Shown piece by piece: positions 1 to 8,293 of a stretch of DNA of 64,000 nucleotides. Position numbers and translations under genes: made by a program. The stretch's first letter is position 1. The number at the start of each line of letters is the position of its first letter. Location: assembly GCF_001461695.1 (NCBI RefSeq), contig NZ_AUTC01000035.1, forward strand, positions 124,001-188,000. The letters are read 5' to 3'. This DNA comes from Sinorhizobium fredii USDA 205 (GTDB taxonomy: Bacteria; Pseudomonadota; Alphaproteobacteria; Rhizobiales; Rhizobiaceae). A model generated the notes under the pieces. It had not been told where the DNA came from and did not search any database. It was given only the letters and a program-made list of their open reading frames with translations.

Positions 1-188
1 ACCCAGCCGTCGAAGATCGCCGCCCGCTCGTAGACGTCCTGCGGGTTGGCGCTGTCCGGCGGGTTGAGTTCGGCCGTCACGGCAAATTCGCCGCGGCGGA
101 GCACCCGCTCAAGCCGGCCGCGCGAGGAATGGCCGGGCAGGGGATCGAGCGGCGCGCTAGGGTCGAAAGGGTTGATATCGGGGCTCAT
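1..188 (-). CDS. Methylenetetrahydrofolate reductase (MetF)-like protein, N-terminal part only
   Basis: The first 62 codons are visible; the rest lies beyond the left window edge. The protein starts MSPDINPFDPSAPLDPLPG and continues with RRGEFAVTAELNPPDSANP, which resembles the first beta strand and conserved Glu region of the MetF flavoprotein fold. Its ATG overlaps the stop of the upstream MetV-like gene by 4 bp (ATGA), so the two are translationally coupled. MetF-family enzymes interconvert methylene- and methyl-tetrahydrofolate. The pairing with a MetV-like partner and the neighbouring methyltransferase genes suggest a role in handling methyl-THF. The family call rests on a short N-terminus. 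Confidence 0.7.
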   Translation of the reverse strand, partial: MSPDINPFDPSAPLDPLPGHSSRGRLERVLRRGEFAVTAELNPPDSANPQDVYERAAIFDGW

Positions 189-766
189 TGCTGGCCGTCC
201 TTCCTCGTCTCTGCGCTCGCCGCGGCTTCCGCCGTCACCCGCAACCAGGACGAGGTTTCCCGCAGCGACTGGTTGACCGGCTTCTGGACGTTCATGATCG
301 CGTTGCCCTTCTCCATGTTCTGTGAACCCTTCCACGCCTGCACCCAGACACAGGGCATGTCCGGCTCCACTTCGCAGTTGCCGTTGGCACGCACGCCGCC
401 GCAGGGTCCGTTCCTCAGCTGTTTCGGACAGTTCATCGGGCAGGACATGCCGGTCGAGGACAGCGCGCACTGACCGCACATGCGACAGTCGAACAGGAAA
501 CCCTTGACGTGACGTTCGACAAAGGTAACTGGCCGCTCAACGCGGCCATAGCCGATGGCGTTCCAGAGCGGATGGAGCATCAGGAACATGTCGGCGAAGC
601 GATTGTAGAACCACTCGAGGAAGCGAGAATGGCGCACCGCCCACAGCCGGACCGTGTATTTGTGGCGCGAGCGCCGGCTCGGCGAAACGTTCGTCGGCGT
701 ATAGGCGCCGCTCGCCGCCTTCTTGGCGGGCTGGGCGTTGCCGGTGACGATCTTGGGGTCAGGCAT
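185..766 (-). CDS. MTHFR C-terminal domain (MetV-like) cysteine-rich protein
   Basis: 193 aa. A Cys-rich block (FDCRMCGQC, then SCPMNCPKQLRNGPCGG and further Cys) matches the 'methylenetetrahydrofolate reductase C terminal' family, the MetV subunit that pairs with MetF in acetogens and probably binds a metal or Fe-S centre. The start at 766 overlaps the upstream gene by 8 bp, and the stop overlaps the MetF-like gene by 4 bp, so the three form one tight operon. The likely role is an electron-transfer or structural partner of the MetF-like protein; redox partner and reaction direction are inferred. Longer upstream starts in the same frame were rejected because that region is antisense-like Arg/Ser/Pro-rich sequence. 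Confidence 0.8.
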   Translation of the reverse strand: MPDPKIVTGNAQPAKKAASGAYTPTNVSPSRRSRHKYTVRLWAVRHSRFLEWFYNRFADMFLMLHPLWNAIGYGRVERPVTFVERHVKGFLFDCRMCGQCALSSTGMSCPMNCPKQLRNGPCGGVRANGNCEVEPDMPCVWVQAWKGSQNMEKGNAIMNVQKPVNQSLRETSSWLRVTAEAAASAETRKDGQQ

Positions 767-1061
767 TTTCCCGCCCTCCGGCCTTGACGAGTGCAACGAG
801 CCGCTCCCGGTCGTAGGCGGCCTCCAGTTCGGCTGCCGCCTTGTCGGCCTCCGCCTCGAGATCGTCTGACACCGGGACAGGATCGGCCTTGCGCCATTCG
901 GCGAGATAGTCGTCGGTCTCGGCGGCGCCGGTGCGCATGGCGCACATGTCGATCGCCTCGGTGAAGCGCAGCGAAAGCTCGCGCTTGGCGCTTTTGCGGC
1001 CCTGCTTGATGATGACCTGGGCGGGAATATCGCGCCAGAAGACGATGATGCGGTCTGCCAT
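759..1061 (-). CDS. 'Virulence factor' domain small protein
   Basis: 100 aa, starting [20 protein letters not shown]. The sequence resembles the small family labelled 'Virulence factor' in domain databases, whose members sit beside MetF/MetV-like genes in alphaproteobacteria. The acidic C-terminal half ([19 protein letters not shown]) looks helical. It is first in the operon, with an AGGAG 11 bp before the ATG, and it overlaps the MetV-like gene by 8 bp. Its molecular function is unknown; despite the family name nothing here points to virulence. A role in the same one-carbon complex is inferred from context only. Confidence 0.7.
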   Translation of the reverse strand: MADRIIVFWRDIPAQVIIKQGRKSAKRELSLRFTEAIDMCAMRTGAAETDDYLAEWRKADPVPVSDDLEAEADKAAAELEAAYDRERLVALVKAGGRENA

Positions 1062-1387
1062 GGGATTCTGTTCTCCTCAAGAGGGGACAATGCGCATGTC
1101 CATGCGCCGTGGCTCACCTTGCCACGACGTCGGATATGTCAAAAAACGACGCTCCACTGTTCCTATACGAGCGAAATGCGTCACGGCTCTCTGAGCGGCC
1201 GTGTTTGACATTCGAGACGCCGAAACACGCCCGGAAAAGCCGCTGTTTTGGATGGCGATATTGCGCGGGAGGTCGAGTCGAGACGCTGACCTACGCAGCG
1301 AGCTCAGAATATCAGCAAGAGGTCATTCACCATCCATTCACGTCACATTCGGCAAACAGGTATCATTGCAACAGATCGGATGTTGAG
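1062..1387. other. Divergent intergenic region
   Basis: This stretch separates the MetV/MetF operon (leftward) from the BA14K gene (rightward) and should hold both promoters. A TTGACA-like hexamer lies at about 1204–1209, but no convincing -10 partner was identified. No structured RNA or further gene was recognised. Confidence 0.4.
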
Positions 1388-1855
1388 ATGAAGAAGATAG
1401 GTATCCTGTTCCTCGCGGCCGCAACGGCTTTCACGAGCTATGGGTCTGCACAGGCCATGCCCGTTCCGTCGGCGCCGCAGTCTGGCTCCAGCGTAGAACT
1501 TGTTCACCACAAGCCGTGGCATCACCGTGGTGGTCCCCGACGGGCCTGGCGTGAAGCGGAAGGCGCCCGCTACGGCTATTACCATGGGTATCGTGGTTAT
1601 CGCTACCGCCGGGAAGGGTATCGCCGGCATGACAATGGCTGGTGGTATCCGCTGGCCGCCTTCGGAGCGGGCGTTGTCATCGGCGGCGCCATCGCCGCGC
1701 CGCCGCGTTACGCAGAGCCCAGCTATGCCGAACCTCGGTTGCCGCAGCGCCATGTCAGCTGGTGCTACGATCAGTACCGGTCTTATCGCGCCTGGGACAA
1801 TTCCTTCCAGCCCTACGGCGGTCCCCGGCAACAATGCTACTCGCCTTATTACTGA
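1388..1855 (+). CDS. BA14K family protein, exported
   Basis: 155 aa with a signal peptide ([23 protein letters not shown]), a His/Arg/Tyr/Gly-rich middle, a hydrophobic segment ([19 protein letters not shown]), and a C-terminus with [19 protein letters not shown] followed by a Cys, which is the BA14K signature of Rhizobiales. Family members are small cell-envelope proteins first known as Brucella antigens with lectin-like activity. The start at 1388 places the signal peptide at the N-terminus; an in-frame extension upstream has no signal-like character. It appears monocistronic. Confidence 0.88.
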   Translation: MKKIGILFLAAATAFTSYGSAQAMPVPSAPQSGSSVELVHHKPWHHRGGPRRAWREAEGARYGYYHGYRGYRYRREGYRRHDNGWWYPLAAFGAGVVIGGAIAAPPRYAEPSYAEPRLPQRHVSWCYDQYRSYRAWDNSFQPYGGPRQQCYSPYY

Positions 1856-1908
1856 GGCTCTCGAAGCCCGTTCGCCATACCGCGAGCGGGCTTCAGCTTG
1901 GATGCCGA

Positions 1909-2079
1909 TCAGTAACCGGAACTTCCACCGCCTTGGCTGCCGCCCATGCTGCTACCGCCGGAGCCGCTTGAAGCGCTTGCGGGAGGCGGGCTCGTGTTTC
2001 GGCTGGCTTGATTGGTCATACATCCCGCGAGCGTCAAAACGGCAATCGCGGCTGCGACGATCGATGATTTGCGGGTCAT
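1909..2079 (-). CDS. Small lipoprotein
   Basis: 56 aa. MTRKSSIVAAAIAVLTLAGC is a lipoprotein signal peptide with lipobox LAGC, followed by a short Ser/Gly-rich tail (SGSGGSSMGGSQGGGSSGY). The second of two adjacent ATGs (2079) was chosen because GGAG lies 7 bp upstream of it and only 4 bp from the first (2082). Homologues of this short type are common in rhizobia. No function can be assigned. Confidence 0.65.
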   Translation of the reverse strand: MTRKSSIVAAAIAVLTLAGCMTNQASRNTSPPPASASSGSGGSSMGGSQGGGSSGY

Positions 2080-2219
2080 CATGATTCTCCAATCATAGAT
2101 TGGGTATGACATATGGCGTGCCGCCACTATTCCCTGGAGATGCTCACCCGAGACACCCGCGCCGCTTGATTTCGCAGAAACGCGCATCATTTCCATCGGA
2201 TGTGCCGACGGAGGTCATG

Positions 2220-2369
2220 ATGCCAAAGACTGCGATCGCAATGTTGTGTCTCGCACTTCTCGCGCTTTCATCCTGCGCAAACACTGCGCGCGGATTCAGG
2301 CAGGATAGTACGCAGACGGGCCATGCTGTGGATAGTGCGACCAAACGCGTCTTGACGGCCGCTCAGTAG
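2220..2369 (+). CDS. Entericidin A/B-like small lipoprotein
   Basis: 49 aa. A signal peptide ends in lipobox SSC followed by ANTARGFRQDSTQTGHAVDSA, which resembles the entericidin pattern and the second copy at 4259–4417. Entericidins are small membrane lipoproteins of the toxin/antidote type in E. coli; in rhizobia they are usually of unknown role. Two ATGs are adjacent; GGAGG is 5 bp before the second (2220) and only 2 bp before the first, so the second is preferred. Confidence 0.7.
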   Translation: MPKTAIAMLCLALLALSSCANTARGFRQDSTQTGHAVDSATKRVLTAAQ

Positions 2370-2404
2370 GATAACGCGAAGATAGCGCGCGACGTCGAAA
2401 GTGA

Positions 2405-2599
2405 CTATGCCGCATCCTCGGTCGCTGTCGGGCAGCTCGCCTCGATTGCGACGAGAACTCGGAGCGCTGCTTCCGCCTCGGATTCCGTGAGCCCGGCTAG
2501 AATCTGGTCCGCGAATACCGCGGGTACACCGGTCATATTGTCCCATACGGTCCAATGGTCGGTCGGGTCGAGAACGAGTTCATAGCGGTCTTGCTGCAT
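2405..2599 (-). CDS. Hypothetical 64-aa protein
   Basis: 64 aa, starting MQQDRYELVLDPTDHWTVWD, with an acidic, Ala-rich C-terminus. The ATG at 2599 has GGAAGAGAG upstream and lies 19 bp after the formyltransferase stop, so the two are probably cotranscribed. No domain was recognised. The residue composition looks coding, unlike the Arg/Pro-rich extension of the same frame upstream. Confidence 0.55.
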   Translation of the reverse strand: MQQDRYELVLDPTDHWTVWDNMTGVPAVFADQILAGLTESEAEAALRVLVAIEASCPTATEDAA

Positions 2600-2618
2600 C
2601 GGGTCTCTCTTCCTCGCC

Positions 2619-3437
2619 TTACCAGATCCCGCGTCGCATGCCATTCCAGAGCCAGGTCCAGACGGGTGGATGATACCATTGCCGGGAGGGCAGAGAGACA
2701 GCGACGGGTTGGAGGTTCCCGGCGAGCGCGTCTTCGACCGCCCGGATCGCGATAGCCGTCGAGGCGGCGGTCTGGAGCAGCGGATAAGTGTGCATCGTAT
2801 CGGCACTGGTGGGCGTTTGTCGTGACTGATAGAGGATGCCGCCTGTATCGACGCCTTCGTCGACCAGATGCACGGTCGCACCGAAGTTTTCCGGATCGCT
2901 ATGCACGAGTGCCCAATAGCCGCCCATCAGGCCGCGATACTGCGGGTTGATGCCGGCATGGAAGTTCAGGACAGGACAGGGGATCGCAGCCAGCGTTTCC
3001 GGCTTCAGCATGCGGCAGCTGACGAGGAAGACGACAGCGGGCTGAAGCGCCGTGAGCCGCGCGCGGCCCACGGCGTCGTTGATCGAGGCAATGTGGTGCA
3101 CCGGCACCGAGGGATTGGCCGCTGAAGACACTCCGTACAGGCGCAGGATGTCGCCTGCTCGCCGTTGCGTGAAGCGCTTGCCGAGACGCGAGGCGATCAT
3201 CGTCGCGAACTGGCCCAAGGCCGTGGCCCAGCCGAGATTGCGGGCGCGCCGTCTAACGAAATGCGCCTTCGATTCCGGCTGCTCCTGCAGGACCACGACC
3301 TCCTCGAAACGCGACGCGAGTGCATTGACGAGGATGTTCGGATTTTCGCCACCGGCGGTGACCACGACGATGCGTCCTCCGGCGGCCAAGGTCGCGGCGG
3401 CTTGCTGCCCCGCAGCTGATCGGCAGGGGACGTCCAT
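2619..3437 (-). CDS. Formyltransferase family protein
   Basis: 272 aa. The C-terminal two thirds carry the formyltransferase signature: CPVLNFHAGINPQYRG contains the Asn and His of the catalytic triad, and VDEGVDTGGILYQ contains the Asp. Enzymes of this fold move formyl groups from 10-formyl-THF, so it fits a one-carbon neighbourhood, but the substrate is unknown. The N-terminus is unusual for the family, with GGRIVVVTAGGENPNILVNA. The start at 3437 has only a weak ribosome site, so the true N-terminus is uncertain. The 64-aa gene follows 19 bp downstream. Confidence 0.75.
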   Translation of the reverse strand: MDVPCRSAAGQQAAATLAAGGRIVVVTAGGENPNILVNALASRFEEVVVLQEQPESKAHFVRRRARNLGWATALGQFATMIASRLGKRFTQRRAGDILRLYGVSSAANPSVPVHHIASINDAVGRARLTALQPAVVFLVSCRMLKPETLAAIPCPVLNFHAGINPQYRGLMGGYWALVHSDPENFGATVHLVDEGVDTGGILYQSRQTPTSADTMHTYPLLQTAASTAIAIRAVEDALAGNLQPVAVSLPSRQWYHPPVWTWLWNGMRRGIW

Positions 3438-3598
3438 CTTTGTTTCGGGTCCGTGTCAGTTCGCCGCAATCGCCTGCGGCGACCGGCTTGGATTCGCTGG
3501 AAATGCGGATGAAAAACGCATTCGTCTGCGAGGCAATATGCCAAGACAGCGTTACCGTCTTCTTAAGGACGGCGGCGATAGAGCCGTAGGGCGGGGAT

Positions 3599-4219
3599 TT
3601 ACGCTTCGACGAGGGCCCGGTTGAGGTCGCCATAGCCCGTATAGCGATACTCGTAATCGAGGCCAAGGTATTCAGCGGCTTGACGGGCCTTTTCCTGCAG
3701 CGCCGGGTCTTCCACCTGCGAGAGATAGACGAGCTTGCGGTAGTGGCCGAAATACATGTCGCGCAGTTCCGGATGCCGGTCGAGGCCGAGCGGCTCGATG
3801 ACAAAGGCCTCGAACTGGCGGGCGAGAAAATCGGTGAGGAAGAAGGCCGTCAGATCATCGTCCCAACGGGCGGCGAAGTCCGCATTGCCGGCGAAGAAGG
3901 AATAGCAATGCGGACCGGGAATCCGCTCGACGCCCTCCTCCTCGCAGAGCCGGTCGAGGAGCCCGCCGGTGCCGCAATCGGCATAGGCAATGAAGATGCG
4001 TTCGAAGCCGTCGGCGCGCGCACGGCCGATCGCCTCACGCAGGCCGGGCACGATCTTTTCCGGCGTGTTGTGCCAGATGGCGGGCAGACAGTTGAGCTCG
4101 ATATGCTGGAGCTTGTTCGCCTCGCAAATCGCAAGAATTTCACGCGCGATGGCGCCGCAGCCGATGACGTGAACTTTCTTTGGTTGTGCACGTTCTCTTG
4201 CCGACGTTGCGTTTTCCAT
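3599..4219 (-). CDS. DUF1638 domain-containing protein
   Basis: 206 aa, starting MENATSARERAQPKKVHVIGC. The pattern VIGCGAIAREIL, NTPEKIVPGLREAIG, YADCGTGGLLDRLCE and PGPHCYSFFAGN matches DUF1638. These proteins are frequently encoded with corrinoid proteins and MttB-type methyltransferases; their function is unproven. Conserved Cys and His residues suggest metal or cofactor binding. It is transcribed away from an entericidin gene 40 bp upstream. The start was placed at 4219 because the upstream extension of the frame is antisense to the entericidin gene. Confidence 0.8.
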   Translation of the reverse strand: MENATSARERAQPKKVHVIGCGAIAREILAICEANKLQHIELNCLPAIWHNTPEKIVPGLREAIGRARADGFERIFIAYADCGTGGLLDRLCEEEGVERIPGPHCYSFFAGNADFAARWDDDLTAFFLTDFLARQFEAFVIEPLGLDRHPELRDMYFGHYRKLVYLSQVEDPALQEKARQAAEYLGLDYEYRYTGYGDLNRALVEA

Positions 4220-4258
4220 CTTTATTCCGCCTTGCAGCAACATGAAGGAATCATGGTC

Positions 4259-4417
4259 ATGACAACAAGAATTTTTGCAACGATTGGCGTCATTCTGATA
4301 GCGCTGACAACCCTGAGTTCCTGCGCCAACACAATCCGCGGCATGGGACAAGATACTGCGAATACCGTCAACGCGACAGAGTCGGCCGGCCGCCGGGTAG
4401 CCAAGGCAGCCAACTGA
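4259..4417 (+). CDS. Entericidin A/B family lipoprotein
   Basis: 52 aa. The signal peptide MTTRIFATIGVILIALTTL ends in lipobox SSC followed by ANTIRGMGQDTANTVNATE, the hallmark of the entericidin family. AAGGAA is 8 bp before the chosen ATG (4259) and only 2 bp before an earlier in-frame ATG (4253). It lies between the oppositely oriented DUF1638 and corrinoid genes and is followed by a strong terminator. It resembles the copy at 2220–2369, so the two are probably paralogues. Confidence 0.82.
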   Translation: MTTRIFATIGVILIALTTLSSCANTIRGMGQDTANTVNATESAGRRVAKAAN

Positions 4418-4473
4418 CAACTGCGTGTCCGGAGGGGGCGCTGCACGGGCGCCCCTGCCTTGCAACAGATAAG

Positions 4474-4514
4474 AAAGCCGGCTGTCGGTTTCATCCGCGC
4501 AGCCGGCTTTTTTT
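4474..4514. terminator. Strong rho-independent terminator, probably bidirectional
   Basis: An 11-bp perfect stem (AAAGCCGGCTG / CAGCCGGCTTT) with a 15-nt loop is followed by a run of T. It lies between convergent genes (entericidin rightward, corrinoid protein leftward), and the A-rich start of the left arm would give a U-tract in the other direction too. Confidence 0.85.
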
Positions 4515-4529
4515 CAAAGCCGGACGGCC

Positions 4530-5228
4530 TCAGCCGGCGGCAAGCTGGTTGTGTTTGCGCCGCATGAAATCCTTTGCGGTTTCGACGGCAACGGCGGCAT
4601 CGCGGCAATAGGCATCAGCGCCGACAGCCTTGCCGAATTCCTCGTTGAGCGGCGCACCGCCGACGAGAACGACGTAGTCGTCACGCAGGCCTTTTTCCTT
4701 CATCGTGTCGATGACGACCTTCATGTAGGGCATGGTGGTCGTCAGGAGCGCCGACATGCCGAGGATGTCCGGCTGCTCGCGTTCGATCGCTTCCAGATAG
4801 TTCTCGACCGGATTGTTGATGCCGAGGTCGACGACATCGAAGCCGGCGCCTTCCATCATCATGCCGACGAGGTTCTTGCCAATGTCGTGGATGTCGCCCT
4901 TGACGGTGCCGATGACCATCTTGCCGAGCTTCGGCGCACCGGTTTCGGCGAGCAGAGGACGGAGAATGAACATGCCCGCCTTCATCGCATTGGCCGAAAG
5001 CAGAACTTCCGGTACGAAGAGGATGCCGTCGCGGAAGTCGATGCCGACGATGCGCATGCCTTCGACGAGCGCCTGGGTCAGGATGTCATACGGGGTCCAG
5101 CCACGCTTGAGGAGGATGTTCGTTCCATCCTCGATTTCCTCCTTGAGACCGTCATAAAGGTCGTCATGCATCTGCTGCACGAGTTCCTCGTCGGAAAGGT
5201 CCTCGAGAATGATTTCATCGTCTGCCAT
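4530..5228 (-). CDS. Corrinoid (B12-binding) methyl-carrier protein, MttC/MtbC-like
   Basis: 232 aa. The N-terminal helical cap (residues about 15–95) is followed by a Rossmann B12-binding domain with the DxHxxG motif GDIHDIGKN at residues 111–119 (His114 ligates cobalt), then the GxSxLLTT and GGAPLNEEFG regions. Such proteins carry a methyl group on Co(III) between a substrate-specific MttB-type methyltransferase and a second methyltransferase. The partner is almost certainly the MttB-like gene transcribed divergently from 5747. The intervening 518 bp probably holds shared control. Confidence 0.92.
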   Translation of the reverse strand: MADDEIILEDLSDEELVQQMHDDLYDGLKEEIEDGTNILLKRGWTPYDILTQALVEGMRIVGIDFRDGILFVPEVLLSANAMKAGMFILRPLLAETGAPKLGKMVIGTVKGDIHDIGKNLVGMMMEGAGFDVVDLGINNPVENYLEAIEREQPDILGMSALLTTTMPYMKVVIDTMKEKGLRDDYVVLVGGAPLNEEFGKAVGADAYCRDAAVAVETAKDFMRRKHNQLAAG

Positions 5229-5746
5229 AGTAGGGTTCCTCGGTTCCTGGCATAGCCGTTTCGCGCCGGTGGCACGATCTCACTCCGGACGCGTTGTCTC
5301 ATCCTTAGCGGGTGGCGCCTAAAAATCTCCTTTCGAAAGCGACGTCGCACATGATGAAAAACGACGACGCGGCCTTCCTGTCCTTCCGCTCTGTAGTCGT
5401 ACCGCATCTTGGGCAGACGCGGAATCGGCCGGTCGGTAAAATTATGCAACAGTTCAAGATGTTAGTTCGACCGATTGCGCAATCCTTCGGCGAATGGCCG
5501 GGGCGCGGCTCGTCGCCTTGCTGCTGCAACGGCAAACCCGGCCGCGTCGGGAGAGTGTCTAAGTTGCGCCACCTGTTGGCGCATTGAGACCCGTACCGCT
5601 CCGACGGCTTGGTAGCATTAGGCCAAATCCATGCCGGGCGCATGGTGCCGCCACTGGATTCGACCCGCGGAAAGGATTATGCGCCCACCCACCGAAATTG
5701 TTGCAGCGTCCTTCGTGCGAGGGCGCGGCGGGAGAGGAATGAGCGA
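5229..5746. promoter_or_regulatory. Divergent control region between corrinoid protein and MttB-like genes
   Basis: 518 bp without a credible gene. A symmetric 7-bp inverted repeat TGCGCCA-N5-TGGCGCA lies at 5565–5583, about 165 bp before the mttB-like start, and is an operator candidate. No riboswitch consensus was seen. Open frames here are Arg/Pro/Ser-rich and lack ribosome sites. Confidence 0.5.
5565..5583. promoter_or_regulatory. Inverted repeat, possible operator for the methyltransferase genes
   Basis: TGCGCCA, spacer CCTGT, TGGCGCA: perfect 7-bp arms. The size and spacing fit a dimeric regulator site. No regulator gene is adjacent, so the binding protein is unknown. Confidence 0.4.
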
Positions 5747-7320
5747 ATGAGCGACGTTACAGAACAAGGCGCGGTCGAAGGCGGCGGACGCCGTGCGCGT
5801 GGCGAGGGACGGGGAGCGGCAGCGCGCCGCGCATCCCGCACCGGCGGCGGCGCAGGACCGTCTCTGCCCTATATCCAGCGCAAGATTCGCGAGTATGAGG
5901 TACTCGACGAGGAGGGCCTGCAGCTCATCGAGCGCAATGCCGACATCATTCTCGAGGAGATCGGCATCGAATTTCGTGACGACGCTGAGGCGCTCGAGCT
6001 CTGGAAGGCTGCGGGCGCCGATGTGCGCGGCCAGCGCGTGCATTTCCCGAAGGGCCTCTGCCGCGAACTTTTGAAAACCGCGCCGTCGAACTTCACCTGG
6101 CATGCCCGCAACCCGGAGCGCAATGCCCATATCGGCGGCAAGGCGACGGTTTTCGCGCCGGTCTACGGCCCGCCCTTCGTGCGCGACCTCGACGGCAACC
6201 GCCGCTATGCGACGATCGAGGATTTCCGCAATTTCGTGAAGCTCGCCTACATGGCGCCGTCCGTCCATTCGTCGGGTGGCACGGTTTGCGAGCCGGTCGA
6301 CGTCCCGGTCAACAAGCGCCATCTCGATATGGTCTACAGCCATATCAAATATTCCGACAAGCCGTTCATGGGCTCGGTGACGGCGCCGGAGCGTGCGGAA
6401 GACACGATCGCCATGGCGAAGATCGTCTTCGGCGACGATTTCGTCGAGAACAACACCGTCACGCTGAACCTCATCAACGCCAATTCGCCGATGGTCTTCG
6501 ACGAGACGATGGTGGGCGCGCTGAAGGTCTACGCACGCCATAACCAGGCCTGCGTGCTTTCACCCTTCATCCTGTCCGGCGCGATGAGCCCGGTGACCGT
6601 CGCCGGTACGCTGACGCAGATTCTCGCCGAAGTGCTCGCCGGTGCCTCGTTCACCCAGCTCATCCGCAAGGGCGCGCCGGTGCTCTTCGGCACCTTTGCC
6701 GCCTCGATCTCGATGCAGTCGGGCGCCCCGACCTTCGGCACGCCGGAGCCGTCGCTCGTCTCCTACGGCGCGGCACAGCTCGCCCGCCGCCTCGGCCTGC
6801 CGTTCCGTACCGGCGGCTCGCTCTGTGGCTCAAAGGTGCCGGATGCCCAGGCCGCGCACGAGTCGGCGAACACGATCAACATGACGCTGCTCGCCGGCAC
6901 CAATTTCGTGCTGCATGCGGCCGGCTGGCTCGAAGGCGGTCTCGTCTCGTCCTACGAGAAGTTCATGATCGACCAGGATCAGCTCGGCATGATGCAGAAG
7001 ATGGCCGAGGGCGTCGATCTTTCCGAAAACGCCCAGCGCTCGACGCGATCCGCGAAGTCGGTCCCGGCAGCCACTATCTCGGCTGCGCCCACACCCAGGC
7101 CAACTTCCAGACGGCGTTCTACCGCTCGCCGCTCGCCGACAACAATTCCTTCGAACAGTGGGAGATCGAAGGCGAGAAGCGGATCGAGCAGCGCGCCAAT
7201 GCACTCGCCCGCAGCTGGCTCGAACATTACGAGGCACCTTACCTCGACCCGGCGATCGACGAGGCGCTCAAGGACTACATCGCCAAGCGCAAGGATTCGA
7301 TGCCGGACGCCTTCACCTGA
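5747..7320 (+). pseudogene. Trimethylamine methyltransferase (MttB) family protein, single-base frameshift
   Basis: The frame from ATG 5747 (GGAGAGG upstream) encodes an MttB-superfamily barrel through residue about 430 (VDLSENAQ). It then shifts at about 7036, where GCCCAG-CGCTCGAC lacks one base relative to the expected codons. Adding one base restores DAIREVGPGSHYLGCAHTQ and an end at DSMPDAFT (stop 7318–7320), giving about 524 aa. There is no in-frame amber codon, so this is a non-pyrrolysine member, the group that includes glycine betaine methyltransferases. It should demethylate a quaternary amine onto the corrinoid protein at 4530–5228. The shift could be a real inactivation or a sequencing error. 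The downstream part keeps excellent codon use and family identity, which favours error or a very recent mutation. Confidence 0.8.
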
Positions 7321-7427
7321 AAGGCTCCCGAGCGAGCCAGGGAGCAAGGCGGCGCGGCGCAGGTGGCCGACATGATCCAGAAGGAGGTCTGGCGCCCGCA
7401 TTACGAACTTCAGGGGCCGAAACCAAA

Positions 7428-8132
7428 ATGACGGCTGCCCCTGCTTGTGTCGACAATCTAGTCGAAACGCTCCGTGCGGCTCTTGAGCCGCACGGTCTTT
7501 TTTTGCGCGGCAGCGTGAATTTCACGCCGGGGGAGACTTCGCCCTTGCTGGACGGTGGCGAGCCTGCCGCGAGCGTTGCGCTGATCGGCAATATTGGCGG
7601 TTCGATCTGGGAGCCGTTCAGCCGCTGGCGCGAAGGCGGACGGGACCGCGGCGGCGCCGACCCGCTCGACGAGTGGTCGAAGCAGGTGATCTTGCCGGTG
7701 GCGGAGGCCGCCGGCGCCACCGCCTATTTCCCCTCTGATCCGCCCTGGCAGCCCTTTCAGCAATGGGCGAAGCGCGCCGAAGGATTGAAGGCTTCTCCGC
7801 TCGGTATACTCATACATCCGAGATTTGGTCTCTGGCACGGCTATCGCGGCGCACTCGGGTTTGACTGGGCATTGCCGCAGGCGGACGAGTTCGCAGTTGG
7901 CCATCCTTGCGACGACTGTATGGAAAAGCCGTGCATTTCCGCCTGCCCGGTGGATGCCTTGGGGATCGATATATTCGATGTGGGGCGATGCCGCACGCAT
8001 CTGAGGACGAAGGCAGGGGCGGCCGGCTGTCTTGTAGATGGCTGCCTTTCCCGCGATGCCTGTCCTGTCGGCCGAGATTATCGCTATTCTCCGGCGCAAC
8101 TGCGTTTCCATATGGCTGCGCTCAGTCTCTGA
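7428..8132 (+). CDS. 4Fe-4S cluster protein linked to the methyltransferase genes
   Basis: 234 aa from ATG 7428. The Cys motif HPCDDCMEKPCISACPVDAL (C-x2-C-x4-C-x3-C-P) is a ferredoxin-type 4Fe-4S site, with more Cys in GAAGCLVDGCLSRDACPVG. The N-terminal 150 residues (IGNIGGSIWEPFSRW, GILIHPRFGLWHGYRGAL) form a domain I do not recognise with certainty; it recalls QueG-type or corrinoid-reductase proteins but lacks clear proof. Corrinoid methyltransferases need an Fe-S activator to rescue oxidised Co(II), and no RamA-type gene is in the window. An activation or electron-transfer role is therefore a reasonable inference. Confidence 0.75.
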   Translation: MTAAPACVDNLVETLRAALEPHGLFLRGSVNFTPGETSPLLDGGEPAASVALIGNIGGSIWEPFSRWREGGRDRGGADPLDEWSKQVILPVAEAAGATAYFPSDPPWQPFQQWAKRAEGLKASPLGILIHPRFGLWHGYRGALGFDWALPQADEFAVGHPCDDCMEKPCISACPVDALGIDIFDVGRCRTHLRTKAGAAGCLVDGCLSRDACPVGRDYRYSPAQLRFHMAALSL

Positions 8133-8293
8133 GCAGAATACGCGCCCACCGTGTTTGAATGCGATCCTGAGAGTCTCTCGCACCGCAGACGCGCCGCGAG
8201 AGAAGTCATTCACGTGTTGGCAAAGACGCGCGCATCAATCCGCCGGAATCTATGCGATGCTTCATGTGACGATTCCACTTACGTTTTGGACAA

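Noticed and set aside
5747..7320. Pyrrolysine (amber) readthrough in the MttB-like gene
   Set aside because: No in-frame TAG is present before the frameshift or in the restored frame after it, so it is a non-pyrrolysine member.
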